Part shown: one piece after another, positions 55,464 to 64,000 of the stretch
How positions within the stretch are numbered: the stretch's first letter is position 1
Layout of the letters: every line of letters starts with the position of its first letter
DNA from: Cenococcum geophilum 1.58
Lineage: Eukaryota; Ascomycota; Dothideomycetes; Gloniales; Gloniaceae
Assembly (NCBI GenBank): GCA_001692895.1
Contig: KV748179.1
Location: 2,356,001 to 2,420,000, forward strand
Length of the DNA: 64,000 nucleotides
Direction: 5' to 3'
Made by a program: the position numbers and the translations under genes
The notes under the pieces: generated by a model
What the model was told of the DNA's origin: nothing
The model's input: only the letters and a program-made list of their open reading frames with translations
The model's database searches: none

Positions 55464-55500
55464 AAACTCGGCGTGGTCAGCTTCTGACCACGCTGAGTTT
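55464..55500. repeat. short perfect-type hairpin
   Basis: AAACTCGGCGTGGTCAG (55464-55480) pairs with CTGACCACGCTGAGTTT (55484-55500) across a 3-base loop with one mismatch. It stands in an AT-rich gene-free stretch and could be the end of a decayed transposon or a terminator-like structure. Confidence 0.6.
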
Positions 55501-55954
55501 ATGCATTTGCAGCGTATATATAAATAACTTTTTTTAGGAATTTAAAGTATTTAATATATAAAAACATTATATAACACTTAAGTTGCATATACGGGGCATA
55601 TGCCTCCCACTAGCTATAGTATAAAATAAATAAGCTAAGTTGTTAAAACATAGCCCGTGTGACGGGGGTCGACGACGCAATTTGAAATAAGCTTGATTGC
55701 TAGCTATTTGCTCATGCTATCGTACATTAACTGCGTGATGGGTCAAGGACGTTCGGATGCAGAAGTAGAAAAGGAAGCGTATATGGGTATCAATACGTTA
55801 AACAAGTCTATATATAATATATTTACTATAGGTATTAATAAAGCGAGCTATATATAAAGAGCAATAATAATACTTAATAGCTTTGGCTTTATAATCGCTA
55901 CTAAAATTATAACATTCCTTTCTAAATACTATAATAACTAATAGGCTAATTAAA

Positions 55955-56013
55955 TGTAACGTGTCCCGCCTTTCATGTCGCCAAAAAGACAGTGCTTATA
56001 TAAGAGGAATATA
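55955..56013. mobile_element. fragment of the TRIM terminal repeat
   Basis: It begins TGTAACGTGTCCCGCC and includes GTCGCCAAAAAGACAGTGCT, matching the 101-bp TRIM repeat with an internal deletion, and ends AATATACA. No target duplication is visible. Confidence 0.55.
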
Positions 56014-56389
56014 CAACTTTGATACTCGCTAGTAAAATTCTAAACGTCGTCAAACCTGATTAAGCGATCACGTGTGATTAGATTGTCTGGGACCGAGGTA
56101 AGTTCAAGCGGAGGACGGACCCAAAAGACCCGTTGTGATGTATCCTAGCACGCGGTGGTCTTGGGCATGGACGTTTGAGCGCCTGCCTGACACCAGACGC
56201 GCGACTTCCAAGAATCTATCCAGGCAGCGGCCTTTGATAAAATGAAGTCTTCGCGACATCATTCACCTCGAAAGAATACATTCACTGTTGTACCTACCTA
56301 CTCTAAACCTAGCCGCCCGACTCCATGAGCCTCGCAATCACGCTAGCCAACCTCCGCTAACCGAGAGTTTTTGTACTGCGAAGCTCACC

Positions 56390-58271
56390 ATGGCTGCTAT
56401 TATAAAACCGGCTTCTAATGTGGCTCCTATGAGCGTTGGAGAGATAGTGGAGCAAGCGGACAACTTTGAATACAATGTTCATATACCCCTCCGCTACTGG
56501 TTACGAAGCGCCGACACAATCCGGAAAGAGGTTCGTATGATGCAATCTCAGTTCTCTCTAACTATAGCCTTGACTGACTCGATTAGGCGCAAATATACGA
56601 ACGGGAAGGCAATGACCAACAAACCTACCTATTACTTTTCCGACATGCACTCCTCATTTTGGACAAGCTTACCCAACATCCAGAAGCCAAAGATCCTAAG
56701 GCTCGGTCCGCACTAGTAGACGCAAACAAGATTGTAAAGAGAGACTTGGCAAAGTTGGAACAGCTCAAGCCACGGATTGAGAAACGATATACACTGTACT
56801 TGGAGGATCAAGCTAGACGAACTGCTAAGAAAGCGAAGCTAAAATCACTTGAGGGCAGAGGACAAAACATTGAGGGGCTGACGGATGGTATGGGCCAAGC
56901 TTCCATCCACTCCAGACAGATCTCTGATCCGGCATTATTTGATCAGAAGCAAACCTTGGATGCTGGAGAAAACCGAGCCTTAGCCGCCCAGCTCGCGTAT
57001 AAAGAAATCAGAAGGAGAGACACTGCTCGCAGAGCCGTCAGACAAGCAGGTGTCTCGGAAGCAGAGGAGCAGGAGAGGCGGGTTGGTGGCTTGTGGGGAG
57101 ACTGGGAGAAGGCACTGTCAACTCACGGCGAAAAGGATGAAGCCGATCAGCTTTCTCGAGACATTATAGAAGCTCGTCGGCGGAGGGATGCAGTCAACAA
57201 TAGGAATCACGGGGCGGGCGAGGATGGCACTCAATTCTATCCTTCTTCGTATTGGGGCTCGTCCTCCCAGCATACATCTTCTTACCATTACCCTAGCGTC
57301 CCACAAAAGAGCACTTACCAAGGATGGAATGATACGGATATGACACCCTTAAGACCAAGCGTTATCCCGAAATTACCTCCAAAACCAACAATTCATTCGC
57401 TTGAAGCGCTATCGCAAGCTAAACCTCCAACCTTACCCCCTAAACCAGTTCAAGAGCCAACAAAAGTGGCTCCACCTCCCATTCCTGGTAAACTACCTCA
57501 TTTCGAATCTTCTGAACTTATTTCGCGATCCCTACCAGCGACGCCACCTCAGGAACTAAATGCCAAAGACTATACTTTTAAACCTACAGCATATCTCGAA
57601 AACGGTACACCATTACGCACAGTCTTTCTTCCTCCTAATCTCCGAACCCGTTTTCTCAACGTAGCTGCATCTAATACCCGCAATAACCTCGAGACCTGCG
57701 GCATATTATGTGGTACACTCATTTCTAATGCTCTCTTCGTATCACGCCTCGTCATTCCAGAACAGAAGAGTACCTCGGACACTTGCGAGACCCTGAACGA
57801 GTCGGCTCTTTTTGATTACTGTGATTCAGAAGATCTTATGGTATTAGGTTGGATCCACACACATCCAAGCCAGACCTGCTTTATGAGCAGTCGCGATCTG
57901 CATACTCATTGCGGATACCAAGTGATGATGCCAGAAAGTATTGCGATTGTTTGCGCACCAAGCAAAGACCCATCGTGAGTTTCTCACACCTTTGCTAATG
58001 TTACACTTCTCTATTTTCCCACTGTCAAATCGGACTACTTCCAATTGAATCGCAACACCAGCTCCAAACACTATCACTAACACTATTTTCTTTTAGCTGG
58101 GGCGTATTCCGTCTAACCGACCCTCCTGGCATGAAAACAGTCTTAAACTGCCATAAAAGTGGACTCTTCCACCCACACGACGTGCCCAACATATACACTG
58201 ATGCGTTGAAGCCAGGACATGTTTTCGAGCTACCGGGGCTAGAATTCCATGTCGTGGATCAACGGCCGTAG
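56390..58271 (+). CDS. AMSH-type JAMM deubiquitinase with MIT-like USP8 dimerisation domain
   Basis: A Zn-dependent ubiquitin isopeptidase of the ESCRT/endosome pathway, homologous to human AMSH (STAMBP) and S. pombe sst2. Exons 56390-56530, 56587-57974 and 58097-58271 give 567 residues; introns are 56 and 122 bp. The N-terminal USP8_dimer helices read IPLRYWLRSADTIRKEAQIY and LLFRHALLILDKL. The centre is Pro-rich with PPKP repeats that may bind SH3 domains. The JAMM site is complete: Glu in NLETCGILCG, then WIHTHPSQTCFMSSRDLHTH. C-terminal GVFRLTDPPGMKTVLNC and FHPH complete the AMSH zinc loop. The start is the Met of MAAIIKPASNVAP. Confidence 0.95.
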
Positions 58272-59261
58272 AGCCTTCGATGGCATTCTCCTTGCGCAAA
58301 CTACGAGTTGGGATATCTCTCCATATACTACATTTTTGACAAATAATTTTGAGATCGTATATGCATAGCGCTGGCGTGGGTGACTGACTATACCGCTCGC
58401 CGAAGGTAACTTTATGGATGTATGGGATGCATAGAGTGGCGTTTTCGCATCAAATAAGATGATTAGTCTCACGGCGTGTTGCTTTTCCATTTTTCCTCTG
58501 AGCAGATTCCGACAACAAACATATATATGCTCTATTCTCTTCAAGCGCAGAAGGGTAGATCTGATATATTGTATACTAACCCAACCCGCAAAGCTTAATT
58601 TGCAACACAAATATTTAAGATCTTTACCAGGCTAATTATCTAACTTGTATGAGAGAATAGCATAGACGATACTGCAAGGATAATCTAGACGAATTTAACA
58701 AAGCTGAGCGTTACATAATACTACACAATGGCTTGCTTCGAAGTGCTATCTGCGGACACCTAATAGCATCAGATGCCAACCTGCAATGAAGTACTGGTTG
58801 CACAGTCTAAGTTTTCTGCCACCAGTGACATCGCGTGGATCTATAAGGCGGTGAGCCTAAATCTGACAATCAAATGTGAGAAAAGTCGTGTATATCTATA
58901 AGCAGTATAAGAAGGAGGAAGCAGCCCCCAGATCCCCATATACCTATATTATTAGTACAATCTCTTATAACTATATCGATTATACCTTTAAAGGAAATAT
59001 CGTCTATAATATCTTTATATTACTTAAGTAGGTAGTCGCTCTAACTAATAACACTTAGAAGGCTAACCTAGCTACTTAATATTTTAAGATAAAGAGGGCC
59101 CCAAAGAGTTAAAATATTAAAAAGGAGCTCCGCGAATAGGAGAAGGTATATAAGAATTATAGGAAGGTTAATCTACCTAAGGTAGATAGCGATTAACTAT
59201 TAAATCTATCTTATTAAGTTAGTTAGAATACTAGGGGTATAAACTATAGAGACTTAAGTAG
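58272..59261. other. gene-free stretch, AT-rich from 58880
   Basis: 58272-58880 has no supported gene; from about 58880 the sequence is TA-rich and looks like RIP-damaged repeat without recognisable domains. Confidence 0.4.
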
Positions 59262-59266
59262 ATAAT
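59262..59266. repeat. 5-bp target duplication (ATAAT), left
   Basis: ATAAT occurs here and at 59471-59475, flanking the solo LTR. Confidence 0.75.
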
Positions 59267-59470
59267 TGTGAGGGGATCTTGTAGACAGGGGGCTATAAGG
59301 ACACGATTGTAGAACAGGATAGATTGGTGAGAGAGACGAATCCTTAAGGAGGTAAGGCCTCTGGGATCGTGGAGACTATATACTACGGGCACGTGCCCGG
59401 CGACCATCCGAGGGGCGTCTGGGGGTTGTCCTAAGGGCAACCCAAGGTGACCGCAATAATATCCCTTACA
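59267..59470. mobile_element. solo LTR, 204 bp
   Basis: It starts TGTGAGGGGATC and ends ATCCCTTACA, with an imperfect inverted end (TGTRAGGGAT), and is flanked by a 5-bp duplication (ATAAT). It is GC-balanced within AT-rich surroundings, so it has escaped RIP, as expected for a short single repeat. It is unrelated to the gypsy LTRs nearby. Orientation cannot be assigned with certainty. Confidence 0.8.
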
Positions 59471-59665
59471 ATAATATTTTTATTTATTGCTTTATAACGA
59501 TATATTTATTTATAAAGAGTAATAATAATTAAATATTTTACTAGCCCTTATAAATAAATAAAAACTATAAACCCCTAGCTTAGGGATTTATAAACTAGGA
59601 TATAGTTACTAGTATATATTAAGCTGCCTTAATGGTTTTATGTATATAGGACTATAGCCATAGCC

Positions 59666-59882
59666 TGTTAGCGACTTAGTCAATCGAGACATAAGCACAG
59701 CAAAAGGGTCGCGCAAGCCTGTATGATTGGATTGTCTATAAACGAGAATCTAAAGCTAAAGAAAGGAAAGGAGAAGAAGGGGAGCGCCGCTCGAAGCTAT
59801 ATACGATCTTCGCGCCACGTAACCGCAACATACGGCAATCTGTGGCAACTTACCGGTGCGTAGTTCTGCTAGTGCCGTAACA
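59666..59882 (-). repeat. 3' LTR of gypsy element G1
   Basis: 217 bp with TG...CA ends (TGTTAGCG and GCCGTAACA on the plus strand). On the coding (minus) strand it starts TGTTACGGCAC directly after a polypurine tract at 59883-59900 (AGAGGGGGG), which fixes it as the 3' LTR. Confidence 0.75.
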
Positions 59883-61870
59883 TTACCCCCCCTCTAAAAA
59901 AGCCTGCCCTTAGGCTTTGCCGCTAAAAGTCTTAGTAAGAGAATCTAACTAATTAAACAACTTTAACCGCCGGTTAAAGTTCCTAGATATTTTAATACCT
60001 TACATAACTAAGAAATTTCTGGGGTGTTTTTATCCTTATATTCTTCTAGTAGCTTATTATCTTTATTATACTAGCATTCTATCTACTTATCTAGGTACTT
60101 TAGCGGTCCGGGTTTATTAGGGTAACAGCTATAGAACTCCTAAAGCTTATAGGGGCTACCTATAAAGTTTTATATAGGGTACTAAGTAGGGTCTAGGTTA
60201 TATCCTTTCCAACTAATATAATACTTTAACGTTCCCTTTATAAGTTTATAGGCTAGTATTTCTTTAATTTCCTATTTATTATTATCGTTAACTTAAATTA
60301 GTAGAGGAGGTTTATTCTTTTGTCCAGGTAATAGGTTTTTTATAGCTTTTTATAGCTTATCTGGTAAGAAAATAGGGTAGACTTTAATTAAGTCTAGGAG
60401 CTTAACCTTATACAAATTGCCTACTTTATTAAGAATTTTATATGGTCCTACTATCTTATAGTCTAGCTTATAGCTAAGCCGTTCTATCTTTTAGTTCTTT
60501 ATTATAACTTAGACTATATTACCTATAGTAAAGTTAGGCTCGCGCTTATACTTATTTGCCTATTATTCTATTAATTTCTAGGCCTTTTTTAAGTTTATAT
60601 AGGCTACTTTCTAGGCTTCTTCTAAGCGCTTAGCGTACTGCTAGGCTTCCTTATAAGATAGTTTTTCGCGTATAGTTTAGGGCCCTTTTAGTCTTTCCTA
60701 GTTAAAGCTTATATANGGTAGGTAACCTATTTCTAGTTAAATAGGGGCAAATCCGGTAGAGTTGTGGGGTAGGGTTACTTAGGCGTAGTCTATTAAGGGT
60801 AACAGTTTGGCCTAGTTATCCTAGAAGTAGTTAATAAAAGGCCGAAGCCTCTAGTTTAAGTATTAATTTATAATTTCTGTTTAACCGTCTATTTGGGGGT
60901 AATATGCTATAAAAAGCTTTAGCTTAATACCTAGGATTTAGGTAAACTTATTCTAAAAGGCTAATATAAACTATAGCCCGTAGTTAGATATAATAGTATC
61001 TAGTAGTCCGTAAATTCGGTAGATGTAGTAGATATACAGTTAGGCTGCCTCTTTAGCATTAATATTCTTATAACAGGGAATTAAGAATAGGCGCTTACTA
61101 AAGCGGTTAACTAGGATTATAACCATATTATATCCGTTACGGTCTAGAGGTAGCTTATAAAAGTCTATAAAGATATATTACTAGGGGCGGTCGGGTATTA
61201 GGAGGGGTTTTAATAGTCCTAGGGTTTTATCTTATAGGATTATAGACCTACAGTAGTTATTATAGTTCTGTATATAGCGGTTAATATCTATAACTATTTT
61301 AGGCTAGTAGTAGCGGTCGCTAATAATCCTACGGGTCTTATTCTTTCTAGGGTAGGCCGTAGAGACCTAGGTATATGCTTTAGCAATAAGCTAAGTCTAT
61401 AAGTTCTATTCCTTTACTACTACTAGCCGTTCCTAATGCTTAAGTAATCCATTTTTAAGGGACTATAGGCTGGTAACGTTCTTTACCTTTTTACGGTACT
61501 CCTATAGAGAAGGGGCCGTACGGTTTGTCTGCAGTAATTCGTTAATTAAGTTAAGTCCTAAAGGGTTAATAGGATATATCTCGGCGCTTAAGGAGTTTAT
61601 ACTTAGTTCTGCCTATATTTAGGGGTTAAAGTGCTCTAGTTATAGTAGCGTCTAGGTCTGTAATAAGATCTTTATAGCCGTATAGTTATCTAGGTCTTAT
61701 TTACGCCTAGTAAGAGTATCCGTATAGTTTATAGCGCCTGGTCTATATATAATTAAGAAGTTAAACTAAGATAGGATATCTACCTAGCGTGCCTGCCAGG
61801 CCGTAAGGGCCTTAGTTATTATAAAGTATTCTAGGGCCTTATAATTTAATACTACTTTAATAGGTTTAGG
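59883..61870 (-). mobile_element. Ty3/gypsy chromodomain retrotransposon G1, truncated by G2
   Basis: Reading leftward on the minus strand, the pol remnant gives the end of RNase H (ALEYFI near 61840, ILSQFNFLI), an HHCC zinc region, and an integrase core with SIDFYKLPLDRNGYN, then SNYGLQFILAFQ and AYYPQTDGQTEIINQ. It ends in a chromodomain (QEIKEILAYKLIKGTLKYYI, then GYNLDPTQYP). RIP stops are frequent. The element stops abruptly at 61870, where the LTR of G2 begins, so G2 most likely inserted into its RNase H region and the rest lies beyond the window. Confidence 0.8.
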
Positions 61871-62053
61871 TGTTATAGTACTGCAATAAAGTAGACTAAA
61901 TAACTACGTTATGGTATAAAGAGGGGAAGAAGGTAAAAAGGGGGTATTGTATATAAATAGTAGGGCCGGCCGCCAAGTCGCTAGTAGTAGGCCAGCTAAT
62001 AGTAGGAAATAGTATAAGACAGTATAAAATAGTATGCGTTAGGTTAGTGCCGT
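61871..62053 (-). repeat. 3' LTR of gypsy element G2
   Basis: About 183 bp, from TGTTATAGTACTGC to GCCGTAATA on the plus strand. On the coding strand a purine tract (GGGGAGAGGAG at about 62056-62068) precedes TATTACGGCAC. The sequence resembles the G1 LTR end, so the two are related. Confidence 0.65.
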
Positions 62054-64000
62054 AATAGTACTCCTCTCCCCTAAATGGTTTAGTCCCTAAACTAAATAGA
62101 TAACTTAAAAATAGGCAGTGTACGGGGTTGCCTATTTTTTACTACAAAGATATTAGTTTTATTTACCGCCCTTAACTGAGCTAATGGCGATTTTCTATGC
62201 CGGGCATAAAAAATCCTAATTGGTTAGTTTAGTAAGTAAGGTCGGCAGAACTCCATACCGCCACCCAAATCAATCCGCGTGGCGTTTCTTAGCGAGAATT
62301 TGGCTAATTAAACAACTTCGACCGCTAGTTAAAGTTCTATAACATCTTAACCACCACAAATTTTAATATGGTGGTCGGCCGCGACCTTAGCGTGACTTTT
62401 CCTTATCTTATGCCCAGTTTGGGGGTCCTAGCTTTTTAGGGTATTACTTATAGAAGCGCTATATAGCTTGTTCGTAACCCTTTAGGTCTTCCTCTAGCTG
62501 CTAGGTTATATCCTTATAATATTTCCATTTAATCTTATAAGTTAGGCCCTAGGGGTCTTCGTTATATATATTAAGAATTTTTTTAAACTCCTATTTGTCT
62601 TCTATATTGCCATTATTATCTCTCTCTACCATTCGTCCTTATATATTACGTCGCTCTGCGGTATTAATATTTACTTAGCTAGGGATCTCTTTAGCAGCCT
62701 AGAGGCGGACCTTAAATGTATAAAAGGATTTATTTACTTAGATATAGTCCAGGAGGTCTACTATAACTACCCCTTAGTATATTGCGAGTACGGGGTATAG
62801 GCCGTCCTATTTATCGTCCCATTTCTTCTTAGGTCTGTTTATCTTTATATTTTCTAAGCTAACTATAACTATATTACCTTTATAGAATAACGCGCTCTTA
62901 TCCCTATAGGTATTAGTATTATCTTTATAGCGTTGCTATAAAATCCGGGCTAGGGCCTTAAGCTATATTAATATCCGCTTAAAGCGGTTGGCTATAAAGT
63001 CTGCGCAGAAGAACTCCTTCTTTACTTATGCTAATAGTATTAGTGGGCAGGGGCTAGCAGGCTCAATTCCGAGGCGAGAGTTAAAGCTATAGTTTATAAA
63101 AAATGGGGAGATGCCTATACTCTTATTGACTTAGTTATTTGTAGTAAACTTAGTAAGCGGTAAATAGTTAACCTAGTTGTCCTATATAAAGCTAATAAAA
63201 GTATAAAGGTATTTATTTACAGCAGCATTAATAATTTTAGTTTAGCTGTCTGTTTCTAGGTACTAGGCTAAGCTTAGTTATAAGGTTGTCTTAAGGCGTT
63301 TACTTAGTTGTTGCTAAAAGTTACTAACAAATTATATACCGTAATTAGAGATAATTATGCTTAGTGCACTATAGAGCTTATATACGTTATTAATAAAGCT
63401 ATTAACTAGCTCCTCTATTAAGAGTCCTGTTACTAAAACAAGGTATTATATTTTAGTTAGGCGGTCTATAATAATAAGGATATATTTATATGCCTTACTA
63501 TAGCGTTAGCATACTAGCAGCGTTATGATATAGTTAATTAAGATATCGGTTTATAGGCGGGCGGGTAATTCTAGTAGCTTTAGGAAACCGGGCGGGGTAA
63601 AATAGGGGGTCTTAGTGCGAAAGTATAAGGCACAGTCTTTAATAAAGGTAGCTATAAACTAGGAGATTCCTGGCCACTAGTATATTTAGTTTAAGAGGTT
63701 AAGAGTTTTAACCCAGCCAGAGTAACTAGCGGGGCCGCTGCTATAAGAGCAATAGGTAACTTCTAGGTAGAGGTCTAGGGCGTTAGGGATAAAGAGACGT
63801 TAACGGAAGTAGATCTGTCCGTTAACAATACTATATTCTAACTTATTACAATAAAGTAATTTCCTAATCTTCTTTAGCTAATAGCGAGCTTTTTAATTAC
63901 ATAGGGCTGCCACTATATCTCTTGCGAGTTCGTTCTCCTAGTATCCTAGCTAAATTAACTTATTTAGTGACTTTTTAGCTATTTTAGGGTCTAGAGCGGC
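62054..64000 (-). mobile_element. Ty3/gypsy chromodomain retrotransposon G2, cut by the window edge
   Basis: A minus-strand pol remnant. An HHCC-like zinc region is near 63750-63600, and the integrase core reads QTDILINYIITLL, then YKYILIIIDRLTKI, SNYGIQFVSNF and LETDSQTKIINAAVNKYL. A chromodomain-like C-terminus is near 62550-62420 (YNEDPQGLTYKIKWKYY). Stops are of RIP type. Reverse transcriptase and gag, and the 5' LTR, must lie beyond 64000. The 3' untranslated segment at 62290-62340 is similar to that of G1 at 59940-59990. Confidence 0.8.

Noticed and set aside
1-64000. CRISPR array, prophage or bacterial-type operon
   Set aside because: The window is clearly fungal: introns, RIP-damaged retrotransposons and eukaryotic core genes; no regularly spaced direct repeats were seen.

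Overview
The window comes from a filamentous ascomycete (Pezizomycotina). The evidence is short GT-AG introns of about 41-200 bp, typical fungal single-copy genes (POL2, COX20, PKR1, SmD1, SDHAF3, MTQ2, AMSH), and TA-rich transposon blocks whose reading frames are broken mainly by CAG, CAA and TGG codons turned into TAG or TAA. That last pattern is the mark of repeat-induced point mutation (RIP, CpA to TpA). The order or genus cannot be settled from sequence alone. Gene-rich, GC-balanced stretches alternate with AT-rich repeat blocks.

Layout. 1-6200: one decayed Tad-like LINE with an RNase H domain. 6360-8134: a six-exon CorA-like membrane protein gene. 10142-21056: two copies of a second LINE family. 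One is 5'-truncated (10156-13439). The other is full length (13744-21042) and carries a solo LTR, which in turn carries a Tc1/mariner transposon; every layer has its target-site duplication. 21082-21181: a solo LTR of a miniature retroelement. About 22000-22342: a MAPEG-like remnant. 22908-29805: DNA polymerase epsilon catalytic subunit, transcribed leftward and divergent from COX20 (30167-30803). 31216-33421: a conserved fungal unknown and a PARG-like macrodomain enzyme, separated by a long fold-back hairpin. 34000-35656: a Harbinger-type remnant and a broken ankyrin gene. 36791-40284: PKR1, SmD1 and a TauD-like dioxygenase.

40618-47465 is the most unusual object: a 6.85 kb element with 22-bp terminal inverted repeats inside larger hairpins and a 9-bp target duplication. 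It holds a decayed RecQ-type helicase on the plus strand and a long unrecognised reading frame on the minus strand. The octamer ATATCCGC occurs 19 times in it (both strands). A complete 447-bp terminal-repeat miniature element with a 5-bp duplication is inserted in it.

48383-58271 returns to genes: a family-2 O-methyltransferase, a small Cys-rich protein, SDHAF3, the MTQ2-type methyltransferase, a kinase pseudogene and an AMSH-type deubiquitinase. 59267-64000 is again repeat DNA: a solo LTR and two nested Ty3/gypsy chromodomain retrotransposons on the minus strand, the outer one truncated by the inner one and the inner one leaving the window.

Functional links are modest. COX20 and SDHAF3 both serve assembly of mitochondrial respiratory complexes, PKR1 serves V-ATPase assembly, AMSH serves endosomal ubiquitin sorting, and POL2 and SmD1 are core replication and splicing genes. 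Nothing here forms an obvious gene cluster; the lone O-methyltransferase has no polyketide or peptide synthase beside it in this window.
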